A stretch of DNA of 64,000 nt from Cladocopium goreaui (Eukaryota; Sar; Dinophyceae; Suessiales; Symbiodiniaceae): positions 1 through 64,000 of the forward strand of contig CAMXCT020000826.1 in NCBI GenBank assembly GCA_947184155.2, given 5' to 3'. Positions 20,201 through 29,012 of the stretch are shown in pieces. Below the pieces are notes generated by a model, which made no database searches, was not told the origin of the DNA, and worked only from the letters and a program-made list of their open reading frames with translations. Numbering within the stretch: the first letter of the stretch is position 1; each line of letters opens with the position of its first letter. The translations under genes were made by a program, and so were the position numbers.

Positions 20201-23200
20201 TCATCGAATTCAGTTGCAAACAGTTGGAACTTCGACTTTTCTGAACGTGCATGATACTGTTTCTCATGAGTTTGAACTGCATAGATACTCACCTGTTTTG
20301 CATCCATTGCTTTCAGAAATCATGATGGGTGATGAGAGCCAGCACTGGTGGTTACTGGACTCCGGTGCGGCCGCAACTGTTATGGCCACTTCGTCAAGAG
20401 TGACGTATGGTGCATGGGTTGTTAATTCACAAAGTGACCGCTTCCGAGCGGCAAATGGCAGTAAGGTGAATATAGATGGATCAACTACTGTTTCTGTTTG
20501 GGTTGGATTCAAGAAGAAAGCAGATAATTTGGGAAGATTCCCAGTGTACCGACAGGCAAAGTTGAAGTGCTTAGTTGGTGGCATCAGCCACAACATCATT
20601 TCAACCAACACTCTCTGTGAGTGCGGATGGGAATTCAATCAGAATCCAGAAGGTGCCGAAGTTACTCATCTTGCGTCAGGTCTGAGACTTGACAACATTT
20701 GCAACTTTGGTGGATGTCCATGGGTTAAACTTGACCCTGCATGGATGTACCGTGATTCTGATGGATCTGCACGGCATGATGATGAATTCATCATGTCAGA
20801 GGGTTTGCATGCGGTGCATGGGAATTTGAATCCATTGAGCAGAGCGGCTGAAGCTGCGCTTGAAGCCCATAGGTTGCAGGGACATGTGCCTTATGATCCA
20901 AGGTGCACTATATGTGCACGAGGAAAATCAACCTTTCAGCATCGACGCCGACGCGAGGGCGCGCTTGAGACTGAGGTACAGGCCGACTTTGGCTTTCTAA
21001 CCACTCGTGGAGAATTGGTTGAGGACGAAGCAGACGGAACTATCAAGATTTTGGCTTTAACGGAATTGTCTACGAACTGTGTAGGTTATGTGGTTGTGGG
21101 ACCAGAAGCAAGATCGGTAAAAGGTTTAATTCAAAAATGGTTAGACCACTTTGGTCTTGCATCATCGACTTCGTCGGTAGTCCTGCATACAGATGCCGAG
21201 CGTGCAGTTTCGGAATTAGTTGGAACCAGTTCTGACAAATATACCTTCTTGGTTCGCTGTGCACGACCTCAACAACACCAAAGCAATGGAGGAGCTGAAC
21301 GAGCTGTGAGAAGATTGAAGGAATCCCTTGCTGTGTTGCGTGCTGAGATGAACCAGGGTGGTGCTGATGTCTGGTTTACTGCACGTGGACTGCAAGATGT
21401 TGCAACCTACATTGCATTGAGCCACAACCATTTTTCCAAAGCTCATGGAACTGACTTTTCTCCATTGGAATACTCTACACAACGAAAGTTGTCTCGACCT
21501 TCCTTTGCAATGTTTGGTCAAACTGTCCTTGCCGAATTGCCCAGCAGCATGCGAGCCCAATCACCGAATGAGACGAGAAGTATTGAAGCTGCATTTGTGC
21601 ATTCAGGTTTGGATACTGGACCAGTTGTGCAAGGTGCTGTCAGAATTGATGGTGAATTAGTTCTGAAGCGCTTTGTTGCAAGGAATGTCAAGCCAATCAC
21701 ACCAATAGTGTGGAACCAAGTCATTGGGGATCAGTTGTTTTCTGAGATTGAAGGTGGACAAGTTCAAGGAGAACCATTGCCAGCACGCGAAGGAATTCGC
21801 ATTGAGCCGGCTGCCCCGAATGTTGAAAGACCAAGATTGCCTGATGCCAATGTTGAGCAACCTATGCATGATGATGTTGTTGAGTACCCAGATGGTGCTC
21901 CAGGTGACTTAGTGCGAGAAATGAAAGAACCTGATCCAGGCTTCCGAGCCCCTATGCCAAAGAAGAGACCGGTGGAGTCAGCTCCATCTCAACCGAGAAA
22001 GCCAGGTGAATTGAAGATTGCCAGACAAGACCCAATTCGTGCATCTACTTCTGATGGACCTGCATTGCCTAAAGCGTCTCCGAAAGTGTCACCAAAGTCT
22101 CCGTCTCCGTCTCCAGATGTTGCTAGGTCAGATGTGCGTGTTTTTCCAAAGACACCCCGGTGTCCTGCATGTGATTCTGGAATGGATGTACCTGGAATTA
22201 GGCATAATGCTGAATGTAAGAGAAAACGTGCTGCATTTGAGGCGAGTGAAACTCCCGTTGTAATGCCAGATGGTGTGCCTAATGTTGCAAGACCGAGACT
22301 TGAGGTGAGACATGAAGATATGGAGGTTGAAACTGAGAGTGGCCCAACTCCGGTTGGCGCAGGTTCTGAGGAGGTTGGTCTAAGTATGGACACTGAAGGT
22401 TCAGGTGTGAAGAGAGAAGCTGAACAGTCTGTGCAAGATCTAGAGGATGAAATGGCTGCTGAACGTGCGGCTGGAACTCAAAAACCCATGACTCTTGATC
22501 TTTTTCACATGGACAATGCATGTCATGCCTTAGGACCTGTTGCATGGTGTTTGGAACAAGGACCAGAGAATGCACGAGCCACGAGTCCTGAGTTGTTTGA
22601 CGCTGAGCTTAATTCAATTAAGTTTGCACAAGGGAAGGATCATCAGTGTGTGAAGGTGAAACTTGGTGGTTCAGAAGTGCTGTTATGGAAACCAGATGAA
22701 GTGATTGATGACAGCTCACTCATGCAACTTGACGTGGACCTAGGTTTTGAGGGTATGAAAGAGGAAATTGGTAATTTAGAGAAATGTGGTGCTGGTAGGG
22801 TCATAGGACAGGCAGAGGTTGATGCATTGAAAAAGAAACACCCGCTCATGCGTGTGATTCCAAGTAGATGGGTTTCAGCATACAAAAGTGAATCACGAGT
22901 CAGAGTCCGAATAGTTGCAAAGGACTTGAACAAAGGAATTAGTGCACGAAAGCTGGGAATTTCGAGCCCAACACCAAGCATTGAGGGCCTGCATTTCGTT
23001 CTCACTCTTGCTGCCCAACGTGCTCTTCGACTGAAAGGACTTGATGTTTCCCACGCCTTCATGCATTCACCTCTTCCTCATGGACTTGTGATTGTGCTGA
23101 AACTGCCCCTCTCCGTCTCTATGCCTGATGGCTCACAAGCCTACTTGTTGCTCTACAAAGCCTTAAATGGTCTTCGAGATGCATCGCTGCACTGGCTGAA

Positions 23201-23435
23201 TTTGCTGAGTGACAGCATCCGTGGTGTTGGATTGACTTCTGACGAGGTCGAACCATGCATTTATCAAGGTGTTGTGAATGGAGAACTTGCACTGCTTGTC
23301 GCATATGTGGACGACCTACTCCTTTGTTGCCAATCAGAGAAAGCTGAGAAGATCGTGGAGAAAGCAATTGGCAAAGCCGTGCCCTTGAAGGAGACGGAAT
23401 CATCCTTCCTGCACGACATGGAGGTGGACGTTTAA
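17259..23435 (+). CDS. Copia-type Gag-Pol polyprotein (Gag, protease, integrase, reverse transcriptase)
   Basis: ATG 17259 lies 45 bp past the LTR. Residues about 130-235 are Gly/Gln-rich repeats (GQGQFGQGQGGQG). A CCHC zinc knuckle, CFKCQKFGHISANC, is at 631-644, followed by a Lys/Gly stretch and a Trp/Asp/Glu/Ser-rich segment. The aspartic protease motif is LLDSGAA with Asp 1034. The integrase has an HHCC-like zinc region (HRLQGHVPYDPRCTIC) and acidic residues Asp 1243, Asp 1312 and Glu 1347 (35-residue D-E spacing). RT motifs include KGLDVSHAFMHSPL, ALNGLRDASLHW and YVDD at 2016-2019. The frame ends early at TAA 23433-23435: after KET (about 23394) the homology moves to another frame, consistent with loss of one base. 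The frame is otherwise intact for 2058 residues. Confidence 0.93.
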   Translation: MMPGSNQGQGPNGQGSALGMNSLHVGPVGSPTMNRMEGGGEQGVERNTGAAGNSPTGTAMQGNTQAAVGTGTAATQAAPGLVGQAGSLVGTGQMLPPAWNTFGSYGPMRGGLMDPRNYSQNQGFLGCQGHGCSGCTACQGYPGQGVHGQGLLGQGQFGQGQGGQGLTGQGQVGQGLHGQGMPGQGCMGTAGQSAQASTGRSQEPGQGSACYGMPWMSGHCGGAPGQGGQGQVGQGQTGGMCMGPDIGGVTPQNQRLQDVLRLMGGLEPMQLMQVRQVIGEQVGQARGVPEMFGQRATGSFPQSMDPLHVPGSSGEYVGDVFAKSEKWLGTPPTPDCSKWNSREAEILGWQAYIYDLTAWAMQASLEFGSEIEHACRWPDPLHWNQLAVPQRARSRRLLAILRSAFGNHPRTLTLINAFSEGINLCNADVGVNAELQASNGFELVRQLTLEYSIRTRSEALSFRTALAGKSFALHGNETSASTIVTDTIRKIDFEMARYSKLLGTLSSRIDATGLHVAEADLVAVLLRSLPEAVRTFCLHHTGGESYQAFRATALRWEQQQRAFAEFHPKKNLYQVTQVEGSDESTVQYDMSASDGDGNWNLDAVGGVRCGTCGSRRHSSNACDVDLSKLKCFKCQKFGHISANCPERKKGKGVIKGKGKQKGKKGKGKGKGFGKKGKMNEVGYDEEWDSADMWWHDDGSWWEDQSWYETAQVWNDSWNESWDSTWHEGQETWDESWSWPAVEDQSQNSTAGGQTQGVQSLVLSPLISEMFSGFSTSLTLETEISDAFDDVCSHFSTDETVFHVSIAGLQCLESNRLFCTCQNCMTISDDFAANMECCQLRNVRLKLFFNRLPPACFISEPEFFISGEFVPFSDSESACSVVMDTMFGDEFDDSDSETETETETCQLWNLNFGWLHESTPQVDSNLLCGMFSAGNTDLSGTTDSSGTLHGALHRPVAFDYGLQGVEVEGDAEVSQDLISSNCHRIQLQTVGTSTFLNVHDTVSHEFELHRYSPVLHPLLSEIMMGDESQHWWLLDSGAAATVMATSSRVTYGAWVVNSQSDRFRAANGSKVNIDGSTTVSVWVGFKKKADNLGRFPVYRQAKLKCLVGGISHNIISTNTLCECGWEFNQNPEGAEVTHLASGLRLDNICNFGGCPWVKLDPAWMYRDSDGSARHDDEFIMSEGLHAVHGNLNPLSRAAEAALEAHRLQGHVPYDPRCTICARGKSTFQHRRRREGALETEVQADFGFLTTRGELVEDEADGTIKILALTELSTNCVGYVVVGPEARSVKGLIQKWLDHFGLASSTSSVVLHTDAERAVSELVGTSSDKYTFLVRCARPQQHQSNGGAERAVRRLKESLAVLRAEMNQGGADVWFTARGLQDVATYIALSHNHFSKAHGTDFSPLEYSTQRKLSRPSFAMFGQTVLAELPSSMRAQSPNETRSIEAAFVHSGLDTGPVVQGAVRIDGELVLKRFVARNVKPITPIVWNQVIGDQLFSEIEGGQVQGEPLPAREGIRIEPAAPNVERPRLPDANVEQPMHDDVVEYPDGAPGDLVREMKEPDPGFRAPMPKKRPVESAPSQPRKPGELKIARQDPIRASTSDGPALPKASPKVSPKSPSPSPDVARSDVRVFPKTPRCPACDSGMDVPGIRHNAECKRKRAAFEASETPVVMPDGVPNVARPRLEVRHEDMEVETESGPTPVGAGSEEVGLSMDTEGSGVKREAEQSVQDLEDEMAAERAAGTQKPMTLDLFHMDNACHALGPVAWCLEQGPENARATSPELFDAELNSIKFAQGKDHQCVKVKLGGSEVLLWKPDEVIDDSSLMQLDVDLGFEGMKEEIGNLEKCGAGRVIGQAEVDALKKKHPLMRVIPSRWVSAYKSESRVRVRIVAKDLNKGISARKLGISSPTPSIEGLHFVLTLAAQRALRLKGLDVSHAFMHSPLPHGLVIVLKLPLSVSMPDGSQAYLLLYKALNGLRDASLHWLNLLSDSIRGVGLTSDEVEPCIYQGVVNGELALLVAYVDDLLLCCQSEKAEKIVEKAIGKAVPLKETESSFLHDMEVDV

Positions 23436-25057
23436 TTTTCATTGGCAGGCATGTGCATCGTGGAATTGATGACGACTCCTTGACGATTGGGGTGGATCCA
23501 AAGTTTTTGGACACGACCTTTACTGAATTCAACATCACGAAAGGATCTGCATCTGTGCCGGATGTAGCCGGCATTTTGGACAAGGCCATGGGTGACAAGA
23601 ACCAATTGCAAGAGCTCTCTCCCTCTGCATATTCACGATTTCGCCGAGCACTTGGCAAGCTTCTGTGGATGGCTCAGTCTAGGCACGACCTGAAACTGTA
23701 TCTCAGTCTAATTGGAAGTCAGCAAGCAAAGCCAAACCAAGGCACTGAAGCTGCCATTCGTTCTTTGCTGCGATTTCTGTTTGAAGATGTGGGAACATGT
23801 TTGAGGTTACCATCCCCAGAATACGAGAATTTGATGATTGGGCCTGCAAGACATTCAATTTTGCATTCATTCTCTGATGCATCGTTTGCTCCATACAGAT
23901 TCAATGGTAGAAAAGGGATTTCCGGTGGAGTTGTGTTCTGTGAAGGTGCATTGGTTAGGTCATTGGCTAGACAACAGCAGTCTGTGTCACTGTCCTCTTG
24001 TGAAGCAGAGTTGTATGCATTGCAAATGGTTGCCCAAGAATATGTTGCGTTTAGCAATTTTTGCCATCGTGTTTACACAGGGATTGGTGAAATGAGAGAG
24101 AGAGATGTGCCACAAATCTTGCTGGAGTCAGATAGCTCTTCAGCCTTGCAATTGTTGGTCGGACAGGATATACCCAAACGAAGTAGACATGTTGAAATTC
24201 GTATGGCCTGGATGAAAGCTAAGATTAGCTCAAATGAACTTTTGGTTGAACACAGGGCCGGAACGGACAATGTGGCAGATTTGTTTACCAAATGTTTGGG
24301 GACCAAAGATTTCCTGAGACACCGCACAAGCTTAGGGTTTGAGACTCCCGAAGTGCCTATGCAAGACCTGCACAGAGTTCGTGATGTCATGCTCATCAAC
24401 AGTAGGGTTGATCACAAGCAAGATGTTGCGTTTGTGGAAGTTTGTTGTGGGACTAATTCAGCTCTGAGAGAAGCATGCAAAGTTGCACGCATGCCCTATA
24501 TCGGTATAGTCAAACGAATGGAAACTCCGGACATGTTTCAAAAGGTGAAAGAGTTTGTTGAGGTTCACCAACAGTTAGGCTACCGTTGGGTGCATGTGCA
24601 CGCTTCTACTCCTTGTAGCTCAGGGTCGCCACTCAAGAATTTTTCTGCAACGATCGAATCAGAGGCAGACAGGTCATGGAAAGGTATCATGGAGAACGTC
24701 TCTAAGTATTTGTTGCTTGGGAATTCGAGGTCTTTCGAACTGCCCCGAAACAACAACATATGGAAACGCGAAGAGACCAAACGAGTTTTGAAACAATGTG
24801 GTTTGCAATTTGATGCTGAGGTGTTTTTATGTCAAACCGGTATGCAAGCACCGAATGGATTGCCTATCGGTAAAGTGCTTATCTTTTGTAGTGCGTCAGC
24901 TGGTTTTTGCAATTTGCTCACAAGGCGTTTTGGTTGGTGCGAGTGTGAGAAACATGCAGGGATGTACGATGTCAACTGGACAGCAACCGGTGTGTATAAC
25001 AAAGAACTGGCAAAGGCCATTTTGGCCGCAGTTCGTGCTGGAAGGAAGGACCCCTGA
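23394..25057 (+). CDS. Copia Pol 3' part: RT end, RNase H and methyltransferase-like domain
   Basis: Continues pol in another frame. Around 23420-23450 it reads GGGRLIFIGRHVHRG, the usual RT end of copia elements. RNase H follows with FSDASFAP (first Asp), SLSSCEAELYAL (Glu), ESDSSSALQLL (Asp) and TDNVADLFTKCLG. In a count from 23453, residues 326-534 are not a normal copia feature. AFVEVCCGTNSALREAC at 326-342 looks like methyltransferase motif I, HASTPCSSG with Pro-Cys at 387-388 like the catalytic PC loop, and RSFELPRNN near 426-434 lies where an EN(V/P) motif would be. Weak support for an active enzyme: the motif I region has one glycine and ELP replaces ENV. TGA 25055-25057. It is one ancestral polyprotein with the preceding feature. 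Confidence 0.85.
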
Positions 25058-25824
25058 GCATGTTTATTTTGTTTTTGCATGTCGCATGGAAACTACCGAA
25101 ACCCAAACAAACGTTTTTTGTTTTGTTTTTTGACCTGCATGTTGCATGCTTTTCTTGAAGAAAGGTGCGTGGCAGGTGGAACTGTTTTTGTTTTAGTTTT
25201 GCACGTCTCCGGACGTCGCCAGTTTAAAAGGGGGACGTGTGATGTGTGAAGGAAAGTTTTTTTTTGGGCATGTGAGAACCAAAGATGTTTTGCATGTCTT
25301 ATTTCAAACAAATTTGAAACCAAACGACAGTGATGTGAAGCACTGCAGTCTGGTGAAGCACAGTTGTTTTTTTTGCGAAGCACTGGCGTACGCGAAACAC
25401 AGTTTTTGATGTGAGAGACAGTTGTTGTCAAAGAACTGCATTGATGTAGAAACACAGTGATTTTTGCATGTTCAGTCATGTCTGCATGTTCAGTTGATTT
25501 TTCATTGGACTGATGTGGACAGGGTTGGACAGAAGTTTGTTTTCGTATGCAACGTTTTGGATACAGAATGCAAGTCAGAACACTGCCTGGAGAACTAAGG
25601 ATGTCAGGTTTCAGAATTCACTCACACGCCCAACTCAGCAGTTGCGGACACTTAGGAACCCCTGAAACGGCTAAACTGCTGCACTCGACTCCTGCGTGTG
25701 TGTGTGAGGGTTGAAACAGTTCACAATTAGGAATTACTGTAGGTTCTGACGTGACGCCATGGCTTCAAAACCACAGCAATGGCATAGTGATGCTTCTGGA
25801 TAGTACCGACAGACAGAGAATTCG
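25058..25824 (+). other. Non-coding spacer inside the copia element
   Basis: 768 bp between pol and the extra ORF, T/G-rich with repeated AACACAGT and GCATGTT phrases (for example near 25390-25490). It could hold a splice acceptor for a subgenomic transcript (TTTTCGTATGCAACG and pyrimidine-rich tracts near 25260), but no site can be fixed. Confidence 0.6.
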
Positions 25825-27342
25825 ATGCCTTACAACCCAAGTGACCCAGTCTTGGGTACGGACATGACACAGGGAGAATGGGACCAGTTGCGCGAGTTGA
25901 TGCGCAAAGCAGAAGCTGGTGGAAAAATGAATGAGTTATTGACCGTCCACAAGAAAGAGGTCAAGAACGCACCTATGAACAGACCATATCCACCAGATGA
26001 TGATGATTGGAAGGACTGCATGGAATCGCATGTGCCTCCAAGTCCCTCTAAGGTGCATGGTCCGACAGGCTCGAATTCATCTGCTGCATCGGCTGCACCA
26101 CCTGGTGCCCTATGGCCGGATGCCTACAGCCAGAATGCATACAAGGTGCCTCCGACAACACCGCCGCCTACTTTGCAAGCTGGAGGGAATTCAGGGATCG
26201 TCGATGCACGTGAATACCACAAGAAATGGCAAGACAGGCCATATGATCCCAATGACGACCCTTGGATTGAGGATGATGCCAAAGACCCGAAGAATGACAA
26301 GCCTGTGATACAACTTTTTGGAAATGTTGTGCAGAAGAATGCGGAGATTGCAGAGGCTAAAGCTGCGGCTGCAGCTATTGCTGAGATTGCCAACCGCTAC
26401 TGTGCCGATGCTGATGGACAGTCTGCAGGATTTCCAAAATTCAATGCACAGGTTCCTCTACCTCCTGCAGCGAAGGCAGACCCACCGATTTTGCCTGCAT
26501 CTGCAATTGGAAGTGAGAAAGCGTTCCAGGAGCAGAAGGGAAAAGGAAAGAACTATGACAAAGGTGGTAAGCCTGACAATGTCAAAGGTGGCAAAGAATT
26601 TGCGAAAGGTGGCAAAGAGTTTGAGAAGGGTGGCAAAGATGATAAAGGTGGCAAGAATGTGGCAAAGGGAGAATTCAAAGGTGAATTCAAAGGAAAAGAA
26701 GGAGAGAAGGGGAAGCAGGGTCCTAAAGGACCAACTCTGCCTCCTCCCAAAGCTTCTGGTTCGAAGTGTGCACGCATCTCCGAAGAGCCTCCGGAGATTG
26801 TGGAAGGCAATTCGAACAAAATGCATGACAATGGCGCTATGACCGATGGCTCCAAGAGACGGCATGAAGCTGTCGAGTCAAATTCGGATGCAGAGAGTGC
26901 CAGCAGCGTTTTGGGGAGCTTTTCATTCATCTCCGACACCGGCGACTCCCCGCCACTATTTCCAAAGGTGCAGTCAGGGCTGCCAGCAACCCACAAGTGG
27001 GATGCAAACTGGAAGGATGCCACCATCGACTATGAAGAGGTCGATTTCAATGTGCCACAGCCTGCATGGATCAAGGATACTTATCACTGGTCATGCACGC
27101 TTCTCAAGATGGGCCGTTTTGCCGAAAAGCCCATCACCTACCATGACTTTGTTGTGAGGGTCTTCAATCAAAGCATGGAGGAGTGCCGCTACGCAAAGAA
27201 GATGATTGGCCAGTTCCGCAAGAAACTGACCCCAACGCCAAGGACACAGGGTCCTGATTTCTGTGCCTTCTTAATTCACTGCAGGGTGGACGCATTTCTC
27301 AATGCAGGCTATGTCTACCAGCGTGAATTTTCCTGGCGCTGA
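25825..27342 (+). CDS. Additional copia ORF (aORF), 505 aa, unknown function
   Basis: An intact ATG-to-TGA frame between pol and the 3' LTR, the position of env or other accessory ORFs in LTR elements. No signal peptide or transmembrane segment is visible, so it is not envelope-like. The N-terminal 170 residues are polar with PYPPDDDDW and PYDPNDDPW repeats; the middle has an alanine-rich helix (AEAKAAAAAIAEIANRY) and a Lys/Gly stretch (KGGKEFAKGGKEFEKGGK). A folded-looking C-terminal part contains WIKDTYHWSCTLLKMGRF, CRYAKKMIGQFRKKL and FCAFLIHCRVDAFLNAGY. The basic middle suggests nucleic-acid binding, perhaps a second Gag-like protein. Preservation in a young element suggests it is functional. 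Confidence 0.85.
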   Translation: MPYNPSDPVLGTDMTQGEWDQLRELMRKAEAGGKMNELLTVHKKEVKNAPMNRPYPPDDDDWKDCMESHVPPSPSKVHGPTGSNSSAASAAPPGALWPDAYSQNAYKVPPTTPPPTLQAGGNSGIVDAREYHKKWQDRPYDPNDDPWIEDDAKDPKNDKPVIQLFGNVVQKNAEIAEAKAAAAAIAEIANRYCADADGQSAGFPKFNAQVPLPPAAKADPPILPASAIGSEKAFQEQKGKGKNYDKGGKPDNVKGGKEFAKGGKEFEKGGKDDKGGKNVAKGEFKGEFKGKEGEKGKQGPKGPTLPPPKASGSKCARISEEPPEIVEGNSNKMHDNGAMTDGSKRRHEAVESNSDAESASSVLGSFSFISDTGDSPPLFPKVQSGLPATHKWDANWKDATIDYEEVDFNVPQPAWIKDTYHWSCTLLKMGRFAEKPITYHDFVVRVFNQSMEECRYAKKMIGQFRKKLTPTPRTQGPDFCAFLIHCRVDAFLNAGYVYQREFSWR

Positions 27343-27757
27343 TGGGGTGATTGCGGACAATATGAAGCTGAAGGTGGCTATTTTTTTGCATGTGCAATGT
27401 GCCTGGAATTTGTTGCGATGAATGCTCTCTGCAGAATCTTTGGGCTTCCTTGATGATGAGCTGGACTGCAGGGAATTCGTTGTGAAGCAATTTCAATGTG
27501 GCATTCTTGCACAATCTTTTCGTTTTCTTTCTACATCAATGAGAATGTGGACACGGTCAATGGATATAAACACAGGATTAATTCGAGTACACAGGTATTT
27601 TTGCAATACATCTGCAACTGGTGTGAAGATGCGACTTCGTGTGCAAGTCCTCACTGGAAGTTGAACAGATGACAGCAAATTTATACATATGTGCAACGTG
27701 CAGCTTTTTGAGACTTCACTGGAATTCAGCTGGATTTGGATGGATGGGAAACGCAGC
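27343..27757 (+). other. Untranslated 3' part of the copia element
   Basis: No supported ORF between the extra ORF and the polypurine tract. Confidence 0.6.
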
Positions 27758-27766
27758 AAAAGGGGG
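27758..27766 (+). other. Polypurine tract
   Basis: AAAAGGGGG lies directly before the 3' LTR, the expected primer for plus-strand synthesis. Confidence 0.85.
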
Positions 27767-28600
27767 TATGGAAATATACACTCCCGTGCATATTAGTTGC
27801 ATGTGCTACGTTTCTTGCCTGAAGGTGACAGGGTGGCTACAACATGATGTTCGTGATGGTTTATTTGTGCACAGCGTTGGAAATGATGCAGAATGGTTTG
27901 AGAACTTCTGGAATTGGTTGAGAAAGCATGAGAATGCGTTTTTGGTGCATGATGTTTTATTTCATCAACTTTGTGGATGAGAATGATGTTTTGGAAAAGA
28001 ATTCATTTGCCTCAGATGTTATCTGGATAGCAAATGAATTCGGGAGTGTTTTTGATGTGGACGAGTTTGAGGTCAACTTTGTCGTCGTTTTTCAAACACA
28101 TGTGCATGCGTTTTTCAACAACAACTCCAACTGAAACTTCGTTTTTCCGAGCTGCATTTTATTTCTGGAAGCTGTGAGAATGTTTGAAGATGTTTTTTGG
28201 ACGTTTTTGGAATTTGTCAACAAGATGCGGATGGACAACGTTTATTTTTGGAATGTGATGGTGAATTCAAACAAGTTGAATTCACCCAACATTGTGGTGA
28301 GAAGTTTGAGGAGAACGTTTACTTTTTATGCATGCCGCCGCTGCCACTTCAACAGCACGGAACAGCTGAAACAGGAGAAGACCAAACTATGCATGTTGCA
28401 CGTGCAAGACAACTTAGCTGGACAGACAGCTTGTTTCCTTTGTGTTTCCTGTGTGGAAAAGGAACCGAGGGTATTGCAGTGAAGCCGTCGTGAATTTGGG
28501 TTGTTTTTTGTTCATACGCTCGACGCGGAGTTAAGCCGACCCAATTCGACGCAAGCGCACGATACTAGTGGTTGTAATTAGGTCCTGTTGGATTTTCGCA
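27767..28600 (+). repeat. 3' LTR (834 bp)
   Basis: Same ends as the 5' LTR (TATGGAAATA ... TTTTCGCA), with only the two indels noted there. Confidence 0.95.
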
Positions 28601-28605
28601 GGCTG
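28601..28605. repeat. Target site duplication, right (GGCTG)
   Basis: Identical to 16372-16376. Confidence 0.9.
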
Positions 28606-28977
28606 CTCTCTGTGATCTCGGGGATCCTGGCTGGGGGGATCCCTGGTTTCCGCATTGGGCTTTGTTGCTTCTGCACCCTTGAATGGCCCATGGTGATTTT
28701 GTGGTTTTTGCGGTTGCTTTTGTTAATGGGCCTGCTCAGTATGACACATAAGTTGTCATCTGCATGCGCCGAGTTGATACTAAGCTATCACCTCCTTTCA
28801 CAACTGATCTTTTTCACCCAACTGGTACCTGTCATGTCACTGCTTTGGTGTTTTGTGTTTTTCTTTGTTTTGTGTGGGTTGTTTTTGTTTTGTGTTTGTG
28901 TTTTTGGGTTGTGTTGTTTTTGCTCCTGGTTCTTTGTTTTTCGGTTCTTGTTCTCTGATGACATGACAAGTGAATAG
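28606..28977 (+). pseudogene. Continuation of ORF interrupted by the copia insertion
   Basis: In frame with the ATG at 16362 once the element is removed. It encodes a strongly hydrophobic chain (VILWFLRLLLLMGLL, FVFFFVLCGLFLF) ending at TAG 28975-28977. It might be a small membrane protein, but T/G-rich DNA gives hydrophobic translations by chance, so support is weak. Confidence 0.3.
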
Positions 28978-29012
28978 GACTATGTATCGGTCCTCTACCA
29001 GCTTTGCGGCCA

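Larger units (their letters stand above)
16377..28600 (+). mobile_element. Full-length Ty1/copia-type LTR retrotransposon, 12.2 kb
   Basis: Complete structure: 5-bp target duplication, two near-identical LTRs, primer binding site directly after the 5' LTR, gag-pol in the order Gag, protease, integrase, reverse transcriptase, RNase H (copia order), an added methyltransferase-like domain at the pol C terminus, a long spacer, an extra ORF, a polypurine tract, and the 3' LTR. It is about twice the length of a typical copia element. The only LTR differences I found are a 1-bp and a 4-bp indel, so insertion is recent. One reading-frame break lies inside pol. Confidence 0.95.
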
